The notes below the pieces were generated by a model. That model searched no databases, was not told where the DNA came from, and was given only the letters and a program-made list of their open reading frames with translations. From the NCBI RefSeq assembly GCF_014192055.1, contig NZ_JACHXM010000019.1, forward strand, positions 16,965 through 80,964: a DNA stretch of 64,000 nucleotides, read 5' to 3'. The stretch comes from Halomonas organivorans (GTDB taxonomy: Bacteria > Pseudomonadota > Gammaproteobacteria > Pseudomonadales > Halomonadaceae). Each line of letters begins with the position of its first letter. The first letter of the stretch is position 1. The position numbers and the translations under genes are program-made. Shown here in pieces: positions 32,315 through 45,124 of the stretch.

Positions 32315-33511
32315 TCAGTCGCGGAAGACGCGCACGCCGAGCGTCTTGAGATAGGAGGTCTCGGGGATCGCCGGATGCACCGGGTGATCCGGCCCCTGGT
32401 GACCCTGGAACAGGAGCTGGGCATGGCGGTCCTGATGGCGGGCCGCCCCGCGCACCACGTCCACCAGGCGCTCCGGCGCCAGATGCATCGAGCAGGAGGC
32501 CGAGAGCAGCAGACCGTCGCGTCCCAGCAAACGCATGGCCTCGCGATTGAGCTTGCCGTAGGCGCGCTCGCCGGCGGGGATATCCTTGCGCTTCTTGATG
32601 AAGGCAGGCGGATCGAGGATCACCACGTCGAACTGCTCGCCGTCGGCCTTGAGCGCAGCCAGGGCCTCGAAGGCATCGCCCTCGCCCACCGCTACCTGCT
32701 CGTGCAGGCCGTTGAGGGCGGCGTTGTCGGCGACCCGCTCCAGCGCCGGAGCGCTGGCGTCCACGCACAGCACCTCGCTGGCGCCGCTGGCGGCGGCCTG
32801 CACGCCCCAGCCACCGACGTAGCTGAACAGGTCGAGCACGCGCTTGCCGGCCACCTGCTGGTTGAGCCAGGCGCGGTTGACGCGGTGGTCATAGAACCAA
32901 CCGGTCTTCTGGCCGTCGAGCACCGGGGCGACGAAGCGCACGCCGTTTTCCTCGAGCTCCACCGCCTCCGGCAGCGTGCCCTTGACCACTTCGACCTGGC
33001 TCTCGAGGCCTTCCTGGCGGCGCCCGGAGGTATCGTTGCGCAGCACCACGGCGCTCGGGGAGACGACCTTGTCCAGGGCATCGAGCAGCGGCTCGAGCTG
33101 CGCCTGCATGCCGGCGGTGTTGAGCTGCACCACCAGCACGTCGCCGTAGCGGTCGACGATCAGCCCCGGCAGCAGGTCGCCCTCGCCGTGCACCAGGCGA
33201 TAGAACGGCTTATCGAACATGCGCTGGCGCAGGGCCAACGCCTGGTTCAGGCGGTGGACCAGCAGCGAGCGGTCGAGCAGCATGCCCGGATCACGGGACA
33301 CCAGCCGCGCGCAGATCAGCGAGTGGGCGTTGACGTAGGCCACGCCCAGCGCCTTGCCGTTGGCGGCCTCGACCTGGACCTGCTCGCCGGGAGCGAAATC
33401 CTTGAGCGGCGTGGCCTTGATGTCGATCTCGTTGGAGTACAGCCAGAGGTGCCCCGCCTTGAGGCGGCGATCGGCATTCTTCTTCAGGCGCAGGGAGCGT
33501 AGGGCGGTCAT
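32315..33511 (-). CDS. rlmI: RlmI, 23S rRNA m5C methyltransferase
   Basis: 398 residues, with an N-terminal PUA domain (about 1-75), a central RlmI-like domain and a C-terminal SAM-dependent Rossmann methyltransferase. Motifs seen are LDLFSYVGGWGVQAA (SAM loop), ILDPPAFIKKRKD and LSASCSMHL. By family, it methylates C1962 of 23S rRNA (E. coli numbering). Single-gene unit between mutM and the DUF2007 gene. Assignment to RlmI over other COG1092 members is by length and domain order. Confidence 0.93.
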   Translation of the reverse strand: MTALRSLRLKKNADRRLKAGHLWLYSNEIDIKATPLKDFAPGEQVQVEAANGKALGVAYVNAHSLICARLVSRDPGMLLDRSLLVHRLNQALALRQRMFDKPFYRLVHGEGDLLPGLIVDRYGDVLVVQLNTAGMQAQLEPLLDALDKVVSPSAVVLRNDTSGRRQEGLESQVEVVKGTLPEAVELEENGVRFVAPVLDGQKTGWFYDHRVNRAWLNQQVAGKRVLDLFSYVGGWGVQAAASGASEVLCVDASAPALERVADNAALNGLHEQVAVGEGDAFEALAALKADGEQFDVVILDPPAFIKKRKDIPAGERAYGKLNREAMRLLGRDGLLLSASCSMHLAPERLVDVVRGAARHQDRHAQLLFQGHQGPDHPVHPAIPETSYLKTLGVRVFRD

Positions 33512-33554
33512 GTCGTGGCTCTCATCGTGGGCGTCATGGGACGTTCAGGGAATG

Positions 33555-33569
33555 CCGGCCGTGGGCCGG
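33555..33569 (-). terminator. Small hairpin after mutM
   Basis: CCGGCC-GTG-GGCCGG, a 6-bp stem with 3-nt loop, lies 26 bp after the mutM stop. No T-run is present. It is weak as a terminator. Confidence 0.35.
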
Positions 33570-33595
33570 AGCATCGAATCGAATAACGGCGGTGC

Positions 33596-34417
33596 TCAGG
33601 TCTGGCACTCGCCGCAGAATACGCTGGCTCGCTGGCCCAGGGTGACCAGGCGCAGCTCGGCGCCGCAGCGCCGGCAGGGCTCGCCGTCACGGCCGTAGAC
33701 GTTGAGCCGCTGGGCGAAGTAGCCCGGCTCGCCGGTGCCGCTGACGAAATCGCGCAGGGTGGTGCCGCCCTGGGTGATCGCCGCGGCCAGCACCTCGCGC
33801 ACCGCGGCTGCCAGGCGATCGTAGCGCTCGCGGGAGATGCGCCCGGCGGCGCGACGGGGATCGATGCCGGCCAGGAACAGTGCCTCGGCGGCGTAGATGT
33901 TACCGACGCCGACGACCACGGCATTGTCCATCAGGAAGGGCTTCACGGCCATGCGCCGGCGCCGGGACAGCTCGAACAGCCGCGCGCCGTCGAAAGCCTC
34001 GGAGAGCGGCTCCGGCCCCAGGCGGGCCAGGCGCGGATCGTGCTCGACATCGCCGGCCAACCAGTCGACGAAGCCGAAGCGGCGCGGATCGTGATAGCGC
34101 AGCACCGCGCCGTCGTCGAGCACCAGATCGACGTGGTCGTGCTTCTTCGGCAGCTCGCCGACCCGAGCGACGCGCAGGCTGCCCGACATGCCGAGGTGCC
34201 ACAGCAGCGAGCCCTTTTCACCTTCCAGCGGGACCAGCAGGTACTTGGCGCGACGATCCAACGTGCCGATGCGTGCGCCGATCAGGCGATCAACCAGGTC
34301 ATCCGGCACCGGCACGCGCAGGCGGGGCTGGCGCACGATCACTTCAGTGATCTCGCGGCCCTCCACGTGCGGGGCGATACCGCGCCGGGTAGTCTCGACT
34401 TCGGGCAACTCGGGCAT
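33596..34417 (-). CDS. mutM: MutM/Fpg, formamidopyrimidine-DNA glycosylase
   Basis: Excises 8-oxoguanine and FaPy lesions. The N-terminal PELPEVET supplies the catalytic Pro (after Met removal) and Glu; the H2TH helices are in the middle; the C-terminal zinc finger is [24 protein letters not shown]. 273 residues from the ATG at 34417; the longer frame to 34519 cannot be correct because the catalytic Pro must be second. Downstream of rpmB-rpmG, a known neighbourhood. Confidence 0.97.
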   Translation of the reverse strand: MPELPEVETTRRGIAPHVEGREITEVIVRQPRLRVPVPDDLVDRLIGARIGTLDRRAKYLLVPLEGEKGSLLWHLGMSGSLRVARVGELPKKHDHVDLVLDDGAVLRYHDPRRFGFVDWLAGDVEHDPRLARLGPEPLSEAFDGARLFELSRRRRMAVKPFLMDNAVVVGVGNIYAAEALFLAGIDPRRAAGRISRERYDRLAAAVREVLAAAITQGGTTLRDFVSGTGEPGYFAQRLNVYGRDGEPCRRCGAELRLVTLGQRASVFCGECQT

Positions 34418-34455
34418 GGGGCGACCTGCTATGGGCGGCGTGCAGCAATCATACG

Positions 34456-34485
34456 CAAGAACCCGACCATCGGGCCGGGTTCTTG
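34456..34485 (-). terminator. Terminator after rpmB-rpmG
   Basis: A perfect 10-bp stem CAAGAACCCG/CGGGTTCTTG with a 10-nt loop lies 55 bp after the rpmG stop and 39 bp before mutM on the minus strand. Confidence 0.6.
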
Positions 34486-34540
34486 AGGACAGGCCGAGGC
34501 CTGCGGCGGAAGCGATCACGGGAACCGCGGGGATCCCGAC

Positions 34541-34696
34541 TTACTTGATCTTGGCTTCCTTGTACATCACGTGCTTGCGAACCACCGGGTCGAACTTCTT
34601 CATTTCCATCTTGTCCGGGGTGTTCCGCTTGTTCTTGTCGGTGGTGTAGAAGTGGCCGGTACCGGCGCTGGACACCAGACGAATCTTGTCACGCAT
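34541..34696 (-). CDS. rpmG: RpmG, 50S ribosomal protein L33
   Basis: 51 residues beginning [19 protein letters not shown] and ending [11 protein letters not shown], the standard L33 without the zinc Cys residues (a C-minus form). It lies 24 bp after rpmB with a GGGAGAAG ribosome-binding site upstream of the ATG at 34696. The length matches E. coli (55) closely. Confidence 0.96.
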   Translation of the reverse strand: MRDKIRLVSSAGTGHFYTTDKNKRNTPDKMEMKKFDPVVRKHVMYKEAKIK

Positions 34697-34720
34697 GAGT
34701 CTTCTCCCTGATGGAAACGC

Positions 34721-34957
34721 TTAGACGGCTTCGCCGCGCTTGCGAATGTCGCTGAGCACCGCTTCGATGCCCTTCTTGTCGATGATGCGCATGCCTTTGG
34801 AGGAGACGCGCAGCCTGACGAAGCGCTTCTCGGACTCCACCCAGAAACGGTGGCTGTGCAGGTTCGGCACGAAACGACGACGCGTCTTGCGCTGGGAGTG
34901 TGAAACGTTGTTACCAGTCACCGGGCGCTTGCCGGTAACCTGACATACTTTGGACAT
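34721..34957 (-). CDS. rpmB: RpmB, 50S ribosomal protein L28
   Basis: 78 residues starting [21 protein letters not shown], the L28 signature, with a basic middle ([19 protein letters not shown]). The ATG at 34957 is used; the frame to 34969 adds four residues not in the family. First gene of the rpmB-rpmG pair, with a strong promoter about 110 bp upstream. Confidence 0.97.
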   Translation of the reverse strand: MSKVCQVTGKRPVTGNNVSHSQRKTRRRFVPNLHSHRFWVESEKRFVRLRVSSKGMRIIDKKGIEAVLSDIRKRGEAV

Positions 34958-35068
34958 GAGAGCCTCCAACCGCTTGGCCAGGTAGGGATACCTGATTGTT
35001 CAAAACCTGTCGGGCAAAACCGGGACGACCCCGCTGTCATTTGACCCAAGGGAATTCAAAGGCTGCAC

Positions 35069-35097
35069 TTTATACCAGAGTCAACGCTGCCAGACAA
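35069..35097 (-). promoter_or_regulatory. Promoter of rpmB-rpmG
   Basis: On the minus strand -35 TTGTCT (35092-35097) and -10 TATAAA (35069-35074) have a 17-nt spacer. A second TATAAT-like box (about 35111-35116) lies just upstream without a good -35. The 239-bp radC/rpmB gap shows nothing else. Confidence 0.65.
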
Positions 35098-35196
35098 GCG
35101 ACGTACAGAATTATACAGCGCCACTGCCCATCGACATGACCCCTGAGGTCCGTCTCGGGCGAGCGCGACTGCGACTGCTGTTTTGATCGCGGCGGA

Positions 35197-35871
35197 TTAT
35201 AGCAGCCCACGCTCGGCAAAGGACACCACCTCGCCATCGCCGACCACGAAATGGTCCAGCACCCGGATCTCGAACAGGCCCAGCGCCTCCTTGAGCCGCT
35301 CGGTGATGCGTTGGTCGGCGTCGCTGGGCTCGGCCACCCCGGAGGGATGATTGTGGGCAAAGATGATCGCGCCGGCGCCCAGCTCCAGGGCGCGCCGCGC
35401 CACCTCGCGTGGATACACCGAAGCGCTGTCCAGGGTGCCGCGGAACAGCGACTCGAAGCGGATCACCCGATGCTGGCTGTCGAGGAACAGTGCGGCGAAC
35501 TCTTCATGGCCAAGATGACGAAGCCGTGAGGCGAGGTAGTCGCGCACCAGCGCCGGAGAGGTCAGCGCGCCTTCGCGCGCCAGGCGGCTGGCCAGATGGC
35601 GACGAGACAGCTCCAGCGTGGCCTGGAGCTGGACGAACTTGGCCTCGCCCAATCCCCGCTCGGCGCAGAACCGCGTGCGATCGGCCTCGAGCAGCGGACG
35701 CAGGCCGCCGAAGGCCGACAGCAGATCGCGGGCCAGGTCCACCGCCGAACGTCCCGTCACGCCCACGCGCAGGAAGATCGCCAGCAATTCGGCATCCGAG
35801 AGCGCCTCGGCCCCCAGTGCCAGCAGCTTTTCCCGAGGGCGTTCGCCCTCGGGCCAGTCACGAATCGACAT
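35197..35871 (-). CDS. radC: RadC/YicR family JAB-domain protein
   Basis: 224 residues. The helix-hairpin-helix-like N-terminal region is about 1-75 and the RadC domain about 100-224. The metalloprotease-like JAMM signature is intact in [16 protein letters not shown]. Although named for DNA repair, its role in repair is disputed in the literature and no peptidase substrate is known. The ATG at 35871 ([17 protein letters not shown]) is the family start. Divergent from coaBC, as in many gammaproteobacteria. Confidence 0.92.
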   Translation of the reverse strand: MSIRDWPEGERPREKLLALGAEALSDAELLAIFLRVGVTGRSAVDLARDLLSAFGGLRPLLEADRTRFCAERGLGEAKFVQLQATLELSRRHLASRLAREGALTSPALVRDYLASRLRHLGHEEFAALFLDSQHRVIRFESLFRGTLDSASVYPREVARRALELGAGAIIFAHNHPSGVAEPSDADQRITERLKEALGLFEIRVLDHFVVGDGEVVSFAERGLL

Positions 35872-35994
35872 CCGGGCCTCCTTGCCATGCTGGCGTCCTG
35901 ACACCAGTGTAGCCTCGCCCCCGCCGGGACGCGGCTACGCAAGGGTGCGGCCGGATGATAAGGTAGGCGATCGGATTCTCGCTCGGATATCGCC

Positions 35995-37233
35995 ATGTCG
36001 ACACCCTCCGGCTCCCGGGGCAATGCCCCTCGACGCATCCTGCTCGGCATCAGCGCCGGCATTGCCGCCTACAAGAGCGCGCAGCTCGCCCGGCTGCTCA
36101 AGCAGGCGGGCCATGAGGTCCGCGTAGTGATGACCGACGGCGCCCAGGCTTTCATCACCCCGCTGACCCTGCAGGCACTGACCGGCGAACCGGTACGCAC
36201 CTCGCTGCTCGACCCGGAGGCCGAGGCCGGCATGGGCCACATCGAGCTGGCCCGCTGGGCCGACCTGATCCTGATCGCCCCGGCCACCGCCGACCTGATG
36301 GCGCGGTTGGCCCACGGTCACGCCGACGACCTGCTCACCACCCTGTGCCTGGCAAGCGACGCCGACAAGGCCATGGCCCCGGCCATGAACCAGGCCATGT
36401 GGCGTCAGCCGGCCACCGCCCGCAACGCCCGTCGACTGGCCGACGATGGATGGCGGCTGCTGGGGCCCGACAGCGGCGATCAGGCCTGCGGCGACGTGGG
36501 CCCCGGTCGGATGCTGGAGCCCGAGGCCATCCTGGCCGCCCTGTCGGCACCCGTCGAGCGGCCCGCCGAGGGGGTCCGCGTGGTGATCACCGCCGGCCCC
36601 ACCCGCGAGCCGCTGGATCCGGTGCGCTACCTCTCCAATCACAGCTCCGGCAAGATGGGCTTTGCCCTGGCCGCCGCCGCCGCCGCGCTCGGCGCCCGGG
36701 TGCAGCTGATCAGCGGCCCGGTAGCGCTGCCCACCCCGGCCGGCGTGGAGCGCTTCGATGTGGAAAGCGCGCAAGAGATGCATGACGCCGCCCAGCGTCT
36801 GGCGGGGGAATGCGACCTGTTCATCGGTTGCGCCGCGGTGGCGGACTTTCGCGCCGAGACGCCGGCCGAGCACAAGCTCAAGAAGCGCGAGGGCGAGGAC
36901 ACCCTGACCCTGCGTCTGGTCAAGAATCCCGACATCATCGCCGCCATCGCCGCGCGCGCCGACCGCCCCTACGTGGTGGGCTTCGCCGCCGAGACCCGGG
37001 ACCTGGCGACCTATGCGCGCGACAAGCTCGAGCGCAAGCGCCTTGACATGGTCGTGGCCAACGACGTGTCCCGGGCCGGACTCGGATTCGGCGCCGACGA
37101 CAACGCCGCCCTGCTGCTGTGGCGGGAAGGCGATACCACCGGCCAGGTCGAGCTGCCCCCCCAACCCAAGATCGCGCTGGCCGAGGCCGTCATCCGCCAG
37201 GCCCTGGCGCAGCTGGCCGACGACGCCGACTGA
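35995..37233 (+). CDS. coaBC: CoaBC, phosphopantothenoylcysteine synthetase/decarboxylase
   Basis: Two steps of coenzyme A synthesis. The N-terminal FMN decarboxylase (about 1-190) has GISAGIAAYKSAQLARLL, APAMNQAMW and the active-site Cys in QACGDVGPGRM. The C-terminal CTP-dependent synthetase has ITAGPTREPLDPVRYLSNHSSGKMG and VGFAAET. 412 residues. Followed 39 bp later by dut, the conserved coaBC-dut pair. Confidence 0.97.
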   Translation: MSTPSGSRGNAPRRILLGISAGIAAYKSAQLARLLKQAGHEVRVVMTDGAQAFITPLTLQALTGEPVRTSLLDPEAEAGMGHIELARWADLILIAPATADLMARLAHGHADDLLTTLCLASDADKAMAPAMNQAMWRQPATARNARRLADDGWRLLGPDSGDQACGDVGPGRMLEPEAILAALSAPVERPAEGVRVVITAGPTREPLDPVRYLSNHSSGKMGFALAAAAAALGARVQLISGPVALPTPAGVERFDVESAQEMHDAAQRLAGECDLFIGCAAVADFRAETPAEHKLKKREGEDTLTLRLVKNPDIIAAIAARADRPYVVGFAAETRDLATYARDKLERKRLDMVVANDVSRAGLGFGADDNAALLLWREGDTTGQVELPPQPKIALAEAVIRQALAQLADDAD

Positions 37234-37272
37234 CACCCCCCGATTTCGTCCTTACTCCCTGGAAGACATTCG

Positions 37273-37740
37273 ATGCCGACCTTTCCCGACCGTCCCCGTC
37301 TCGCCGTCAAGCTGCTCGACGAGCGGATGCGCGACCACCTCCCCCACTACGCCACTCAAGGCTCCGCCGGCATGGACCTGCGTGCCCTGCTCGACGCCCC
37401 ACTGGTGCTCGAGCCCGGCGACTGCGAGCTGGTTCGCACCGGGCTGGCCATTCACATCGCCGACCCGAGCCTCGCCGGGATGATCCTGCCCCGCTCGGGC
37501 CTGGGCCACAAGCACGGCATCGTGCTCGGCAACCTGGTGGGCCTGATCGACTCCGACTACCAGGGCGAGCTGATGGTCTCGGTGTGGAACCGCGGCAACA
37601 CCCCCTTCACCCTGGAACCCTTCGAGCGCCTGGCCCAGTACGTGCTGGTGCCGGTAGTTCAGGCCGAGCTCGAGGTGGTCGACGACTTCGATGCCAGCGC
37701 CCGCGGCGATGGCGGCTTCGGCAGCTCAGGGCGCCACTAA
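37273..37740 (+). CDS. dut: Dut, dUTP diphosphatase
   Basis: Hydrolyses dUTP to dUMP, keeping uracil out of DNA. All five trimeric dUTPase motifs are present: [42 protein letters not shown] and the C-terminal [10 protein letters not shown]. 155 residues. Lies between coaBC and algC on the same strand. Confidence 0.97.
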   Translation: MPTFPDRPRLAVKLLDERMRDHLPHYATQGSAGMDLRALLDAPLVLEPGDCELVRTGLAIHIADPSLAGMILPRSGLGHKHGIVLGNLVGLIDSDYQGELMVSVWNRGNTPFTLEPFERLAQYVLVPVVQAELEVVDDFDASARGDGGFGSSGRH

Positions 37741-37790
37741 CGTTTCTGGCCGTCACTGACGCCGACCATCCCATGCACAAGGACGACGAC

Positions 37791-40125
<2,335 letters not shown>

Positions 40126-40180
40126 CGCCAAGGCCGGCTGAGACCGGCCGATTCTCAAGGACCGACAAGAAAATAACGCT

Positions 40181-40792
40181 ATGACGCAGGCAAACCCCAC
40201 CCCCAGTCGCCGGGAGCAGATCCTCCAGGGTCTGGCCCTGATGCTGGAGGAAGACAGCGGCAAGCGCATCACCATCGCCGCCCTGGCTCGCCAGGTCGGC
40301 GTCTCCGAGGCCGCGCTCTACCGCCACTTCCCCAGCAAGGCACGAATGTTCGAAGGGCTCATCGAGTTCATCGAGCAGACGCTGTTCGAACGCATCGCCC
40401 GCATCCTCGAGGACGTTCCCGAGGCACTGCCCCGCTGCGGCCAGATCCTTACCCTGGTGCTGGCCTTCGCCGAGAAGAACCCCGGGCTGTCGCGACTGCT
40501 CGGCGGCGACGTACTGACCGGCGAGACGGCCAGGCTACGACAGCGCATCCACCAGCTCTTCGAGCGCCTGGAGACCCAGCTAAAGCAGGTGCTGCGCGAG
40601 GCCGAGCTTCGCGAGGGGCTACGTCCCACCCTGCCGATTCCGGCCGCCGCCAACCTGCTGGTCGCCCAGGCCGAGGGGCGTATCGCCCAGTACGTACGCA
40701 GCGACTTCCGCCGACGGCCCACCGAGCACTGGGATGACCAGTGGCCGGCGCTGTCGGCGAGGTTGATGCGCGAGGCGGTGCAGACGGCTTAG
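40181..40792 (+). CDS. slmA: SlmA, nucleoid occlusion factor (TetR family)
   Basis: DNA-bound inhibitor of FtsZ assembly over the nucleoid. 203 residues; TetR-type HTH at about residues 29-55 (ITIAALARQVGVSEAALYRHFPSKARMFEGL) and a C-terminal dimer domain. It matches the SlmA/TtK family, which in gammaproteobacteria sits beside dut/coaBC/argB. AAGGA lies upstream. A heptamer array and bidirectional terminator follow. Confidence 0.94.
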   Translation: MTQANPTPSRREQILQGLALMLEEDSGKRITIAALARQVGVSEAALYRHFPSKARMFEGLIEFIEQTLFERIARILEDVPEALPRCGQILTLVLAFAEKNPGLSRLLGGDVLTGETARLRQRIHQLFERLETQLKQVLREAELREGLRPTLPIPAAANLLVAQAEGRIAQYVRSDFRRRPTEHWDDQWPALSARLMREAVQTA

Positions 40793-40802
40793 ATCGAAGC
40801 TC

Positions 40803-40879
40803 GAAGCCCGAAGCCCGAAGCCCGAAGCCCGAAGCCCGAAGCCCGAAGCCCGAAGCCCGAAGCCCGAAGCCCGAAGCCC
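40803..40879. repeat. Heptamer tandem repeat array, 11 units
   Basis: Eleven exact GAAGCCC units, the reverse complement of the GGGCTTC unit at 26831-27026, start 10 bp after the slmA stop and end 26 bp before a terminator. One diverged unit (GAAGCTC) precedes it. Unlike the large array, no CC/TT variant is mixed in. Confidence 0.93.
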
Positions 40880-40902
40880 ACAACGCTAAGAGGGTGCCGA
40901 GC

Positions 40903-40943
40903 AAAACAAAACCCCGCAGGCCGTAGCCTCCGGGGTTTTGTTC
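40903..40943. terminator. Bidirectional terminator between slmA and rpoH
   Basis: A 12-bp outer stem AACAAAACCCCG/CGGGGTTTTGTT (40905-40916 with 40931-40942) and an inner AGGC/GCCT stem. A-rich on one arm and T-rich on the other, it can end transcripts from both slmA (plus) and rpoH (minus). Confidence 0.88.
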
Positions 40944-40966
40944 GTGCGGCGCCTGCACCCGCGGCA

Positions 40967-41833
40967 TCAGGCGGCCAGGGTATCGCCGAGCTGCTGCTTG
41001 ATCTTCTTCATGGCGTTCTTCTCGAGCTGCCGGATACGCTCGGCGGACACACCGTAAACGTCGGCCAGCTCGTGAAGGGTCGACTTGTCGTCGCTCAGCC
41101 AGCGCTGCTGCAGGATGTCTCGGGAGCGCTCGTCCAGCCCCTCGAGGGCCACCTGCAGGCGTCGGGTGGCATCGGCCTCCCAGTCGCTGTCCTCGAGCTG
41201 GGTGGCGGGGTCCTGGCTGGCGTCGTCCAGATAATGGACCGGCGCCTGGTAGGCGGTCTCCTCGTCTTCCCCCGGCGCGGCATCGAACCCTGCGTCGTGG
41301 GCCGACAGGCGGCCTTCCATCTCGCGCACCACCTCGGGCTTGACGTCGAGGTCCTTGGCAATCGCCTCGACCTCGTCCGTGTTCAACCAGGCCAGGCGCT
41401 TCTTGGCGCTGCGCAGGTTGAAGAACAGCTTACGCTGCGCCTTGGTGGTGGCGATCTTGACGATCCGCCAGTTACGCAGCACGAATTCGTGAATCTCGGC
41501 CTTGATCCAGTGCACGGCGAAGGAGACCAGCCGCACGCCCTGATTGGGGTCGAAACGCTTCACGGCCTTCATCAGGCCGACGTTGCCCTCCTGGATCAGG
41601 TCGGCCTGGGCCAACCCGTAGCCGGCATAGCTGCGCGCAATGTGCACCACGAAGCGAAGGTGCGACATTACCAGGCGGCGTGCCGCCTCGAGATCGCCTT
41701 CGTCGTGCAGGCGGTAGGCCAGCTCACGTTCTTCATCGACGGTCAGCATGGGAATGCCGTTCACCGCCTGGATATAACCGTTGAGGTCGTGGCCCGGGGA
41801 AAGGTGGCCCACCGGCAGAAGACTGGTGCTCAT
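40967..41833 (-). CDS. rpoH: RpoH, heat-shock sigma factor sigma-32
   Basis: 288 residues with region 2 ([36 protein letters not shown]), the RpoH box [15 protein letters not shown] and region 4 ([26 protein letters not shown]). The gene lies after ftsYEX in the same direction, as in most gammaproteobacteria. The 124-bp gap to ftsX probably holds its own promoter(s), but no convincing sigma70 or sigma-E box was read there. Confidence 0.97.
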   Translation of the reverse strand: MSTSLLPVGHLSPGHDLNGYIQAVNGIPMLTVDEERELAYRLHDEGDLEAARRLVMSHLRFVVHIARSYAGYGLAQADLIQEGNVGLMKAVKRFDPNQGVRLVSFAVHWIKAEIHEFVLRNWRIVKIATTKAQRKLFFNLRSAKKRLAWLNTDEVEAIAKDLDVKPEVVREMEGRLSAHDAGFDAAPGEDEETAYQAPVHYLDDASQDPATQLEDSDWEADATRRLQVALEGLDERSRDILQQRWLSDDKSTLHELADVYGVSAERIRQLEKNAMKKIKQQLGDTLAA

Positions 41834-41957
41834 GTGCAGGGTGTCTCCATCGAAGCCCGTGTGTGGAATCCCGTGACTGGAATCCCTATAGTCGCCGCCT
41901 TTGACGGCGAGCTCTCGATTTGGTTCCCGCGATCTTCGCGTCGAGAGACCGCGTTTT

Positions 41958-42929
41958 CTAACGGGGGCGGATCTGCGCCAGATGGCGGCTTACGGCGATC
42001 CACGCCCCCAACCAGCCCAACAGTGTACTACAGCCCAACAGCATTGCCGACCCTGCAAGACCCAAGCCGGGAAGCGCAAAGCTGGCACCGTAGCTGGCCG
42101 CCAGGGCCGCTATCGGCGCAGCCAACCAGTCGCCGCCGAGCGTCAGCAATCCCCAGGCCAGAAGGCCGCCGCCGAGCCCGTACCAGGCGCCGCTGTAGAG
42201 GAACGGGCGGCGCACGAAGGCATGGGTGGCACCGATCAGGGTCACCACCTCGATCTCCTGGCGACGATTCTCCACCGCCAGACGAATGGTATTGCCCACC
42301 ACCAGCAGCACCCCGAGCCCGAACAGGACGGCGAGCCCCAGACCGACCCGACGCCCCAGCTCGGCCAGGTGGCGCAGCCGCTCCAGCCAGGCCAGGTCCA
42401 GGCGAACTTCCTCGACCCCGGCCACCGTTTCGAGGCCGTCCGCCAGGCCCTGCACCGCCGCCGGGGCAGGATCCTGCGGGTGGATCACCACGCTGGCCGG
42501 CAGGGGGTTGCCCGGCAATCGTGCCAGGGCATCCTCGAGCCCCAACGCCTGCTGGAACTCGGCCATGCCCTCGGCGGCGGTAATCAGCCGCGTGCTCGCC
42601 ACGCCCTCGCGCGCCGCCAGCGCCTGCTCGATGCGCCCCGCTTCGTCGGCTCCGACGTCCTTCTCCAGGTAGACGGTGAGCGTCGCACTCTCGTCCAGCT
42701 CGGCGTCGAGCAATCGGGCCCCATCCAGAGTCAGCCACAGCCCGGCGGGAAGGACCAGGGCGATGGCGATCGCCAGCATGGTCAACAGACTGCCGACAGG
42801 ATGACGCAGTAGCCGGCTCGCGCTGTCCAGCGACATGGCGCGATGGTGGCGCAGCCAGCTGCGCCAACGGCCACCGGCGGTGGCCCGCTGGGCACGGGCC
42901 CCACGACGAGATGGCGTCTCTCGGCTCAT
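41958..42929 (-). CDS. ftsX: FtsX, cell division ABC transporter permease-like subunit
   Basis: Inner-membrane partner of FtsE that links the divisome to amidase activation. 323 residues: a long basic cytoplasmic N-terminus (to about 45), one membrane helix, an extracytoplasmic domain (about 75-195), then three helices. Its ATGA start overlaps the ftsE stop by 4 nt. Divergence is high, as normal for FtsX, so the assignment relies partly on ftsE and ftsY. Confidence 0.94.
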   Translation of the reverse strand: MSRETPSRRGARAQRATAGGRWRSWLRHHRAMSLDSASRLLRHPVGSLLTMLAIAIALVLPAGLWLTLDGARLLDAELDESATLTVYLEKDVGADEAGRIEQALAAREGVASTRLITAAEGMAEFQQALGLEDALARLPGNPLPASVVIHPQDPAPAAVQGLADGLETVAGVEEVRLDLAWLERLRHLAELGRRVGLGLAVLFGLGVLLVVGNTIRLAVENRRQEIEVVTLIGATHAFVRRPFLYSGAWYGLGGGLLAWGLLTLGGDWLAAPIAALAASYGASFALPGLGLAGSAMLLGCSTLLGWLGAWIAVSRHLAQIRPR

Positions 42930-43594
42930 GCGGCCTCCTCGTCGGCCACCAGGCGCCCCTCCTGGAGGCGCAGGGTACGATGTCGCAGCCGGGCGATCAG
43001 CGCCAGGTCGTGGCTGGCCACCATCACCGTGGTGCCGATGCGATGAAAGTCCTCGAACAGCGCCATGATGTCCGCTGACAGCTGGGGGTCCAGATTGCCG
43101 GTGGGCTCGTCGGCAAGCAGCAGGGCCGGCTTGTTGACCACCGCCCGGGCGATGCCCACACGCTGCTGCTCGCCGCCGGACAGCTCGATGGGCAAGGCCT
43201 TCTCGCGGTGCAGCAAGCCCACCTTGTCCAGCGCCGCGCGCACCCGACGCGCCGCCTCGCGGGGCTCGGCGCCCTGGATCTCCAGCGGCAGCGCCACGTT
43301 GTGGTAGATCGAGCGGTCGAAGAGCAGTTGGTGGTCCTGGAAGACCACGCCGATCTGGCGCCGGTAGAAAGGCACCTGGCTGGCGTGCAGGCGATCGATG
43401 TCGTGGCCGGCGACCAGGATGCGCCCGCGGCTGGGGCGCTCCAGGCGCATCAGCAGGCGCAGCAGCGAACTCTTGCCGGCACCGGAGTGGCCGGTGAGAA
43501 ACACCATCTCGCCGCGACGCACGCGGAAGTCGAGATTGGCGAGCGCATCAAAGCGCCCGCCGTAACGCTTGCCGACGTGCTCGAAGGCGATCAT
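42926..43594 (-). CDS. ftsE: FtsE, cell division ATP-binding protein
   Basis: ABC ATPase acting with FtsX. 222 residues with Walker [13 protein letters not shown]-loop, signature [14 protein letters not shown] and Walker [13 protein letters not shown]. It overlaps both ftsY and ftsX by ATGA, giving a tightly coupled ftsY-ftsE-ftsX unit. Confidence 0.97.
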   Translation of the reverse strand: MIAFEHVGKRYGGRFDALANLDFRVRRGEMVFLTGHSGAGKSSLLRLLMRLERPSRGRILVAGHDIDRLHASQVPFYRRQIGVVFQDHQLLFDRSIYHNVALPLEIQGAEPREAARRVRAALDKVGLLHREKALPIELSGGEQQRVGIARAVVNKPALLLADEPTGNLDPQLSADIMALFEDFHRIGTTVMVASHDLALIARLRHRTLRLQEGRLVADEEAA

Positions 43595-45033
43595 GCCGAG
43601 GCGTCGTCGCGGTCGAACAGGGCGTCGACGAATTCCCGGGCGTCGAAGGGCCGCAGGTCATCCAGGGTCTCGCCGACGCCGATGAAGCGGATCGGCGTGC
43701 CCAGTTGCTGGGCCAGGGCGAAGATGACGCCGCCCTTGGCGGTGCCGTCGAGCTTGGTCAGAGTGATGCCGGAAACCGGCACCGCCTCGTTGAAGGTGGC
43801 GGCCTGGGAGAGCGCGTTCTGGCCGGTACCGGCGTCGAGCACCAGCATCACCTCGTGAGGCGCCTGGGCATCGAGCTTGCCCATCACCCGGCGCACCTTC
43901 TTGAGTTCCTCCATCAGGTGCGCCTTGTTGTGCAGCCGGCCCGCGGTGTCGGCGATCAGCACGTCGACGCCGCGGGCGCGGGCTGCCGCCAGGGCGTCAT
44001 AGACCACCGAGGCGCTGTCGGCGCCGGTGTGCTGGGCCACCACCGGCACGTCGTTGCGCTCGCCCCAGACCTTGAGCTGCTCCACGGCGGCGGCGCGGAA
44101 GGTATCGCCGGCGGCCAGCATCACGCTGCGCCCCTCGCGCTGGAAGCGCTGGGTGAGCTTGCCAATGGTGGTGGTCTTGCCGACGCCGTTGACGCCGACC
44201 ACCAGGATCACGAACGGCCCCTCGCCCTTGGGCGGTAGTGCCAATGGCGCGGTGACACCCTCGAGCAGGGTCGCGAGCTCGTCCTGCAGCGCCCTGTAGA
44301 GCGCTTCGGGATCCTTGAGCTCCTTGCGCGAGACCCGCTCGGTGAGCCGGTCGATGATCTGGGTGGTGGCCTCGATGCCCACGTCCGCCAGCAGCAGCTG
44401 GGTCTCGAGTTCCTCCATCAGGTCGTCGTCGATCTGCTTGCGCCCGAGGAAGAGGCCGGCGAGCCCCTCGGTCAAGTTGGAGCGGGTCTTGCCCAGCCCT
44501 TCGCGCATGCGCGCGAACCAGCCCTTCTTCTCGCTCTTGGGCTTCTCGCGAAGCTGGGCCTTGGGCTTCTCGCGAGGCTCGGTGCTGGGCGACTCCTCGG
44601 GTGCCGAGACGGGCTCGGGCTCGGGTGCGAGCTCGGCGGCCGCTTCAGGCTGCGCAGCGACGGGCGGCTCGGGTTCAGACTCGGCCGCGGGCGCCGCATC
44701 GGTCTCGTCGACAGGCTCGGCGCCTGATTCCGACACCTCGGGTTCCGCCCAGGACGCGTCCGATGCCACGGCGGGTTCCGGCTCGGCATCGGCGACGGGC
44801 GGCTCGGGCGCGTCAGCGGGCTCGGGCTCCGCGGCCGCGACGGGCTCAGCATCGCTCTCGGGTACGGCCTGTGACTCGCTCGCCGACGCCGACTCCGGCT
44901 CCGGCTCGCGCGGCGACTCGGCCGGCGCGCCGCCAGATTCCTCCTGCTCGACCTCGCCGGAAGCATCCGGCGTCGCCTTGGGATCCTGCTGCTGCTCTTC
45001 CTGCTTCTTCTTGCGCTTGAGAAAACCGAACAT
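43591..45033 (-). CDS. ftsY: FtsY, signal recognition particle receptor
   Basis: SRP receptor GTPase for co-translational membrane targeting. 480 residues from [10 protein letters not shown]. The first about 165 residues are a Pro/Glu/Ala-rich acidic low-complexity A domain; a basic amphipathic stretch ([20 protein letters not shown]) begins the NG domain, with [23 protein letters not shown] and [10 protein letters not shown]. The upstream frame to 45069 is rejected. Divergent from rsmD. Confidence 0.96.
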   Translation of the reverse strand: MFGFLKRKKKQEEQQQDPKATPDASGEVEQEESGGAPAESPREPEPESASASESQAVPESDAEPVAAAEPEPADAPEPPVADAEPEPAVASDASWAEPEVSESGAEPVDETDAAPAAESEPEPPVAAQPEAAAELAPEPEPVSAPEESPSTEPREKPKAQLREKPKSEKKGWFARMREGLGKTRSNLTEGLAGLFLGRKQIDDDLMEELETQLLLADVGIEATTQIIDRLTERVSRKELKDPEALYRALQDELATLLEGVTAPLALPPKGEGPFVILVVGVNGVGKTTTIGKLTQRFQREGRSVMLAAGDTFRAAAVEQLKVWGERNDVPVVAQHTGADSASVVYDALAAARARGVDVLIADTAGRLHNKAHLMEELKKVRRVMGKLDAQAPHEVMLVLDAGTGQNALSQAATFNEAVPVSGITLTKLDGTAKGGVIFALAQQLGTPIRFIGVGETLDDLRPFDAREFVDALFDRDDASA

Positions 45034-45124
45034 GTAGGGATTCAGCCTCGCGGATGAACGAATCGCCACATCCTACCATCGCGCACCATGACTGTGGACA
45101 CGACGCCCGCTACAATCGGCGCCC

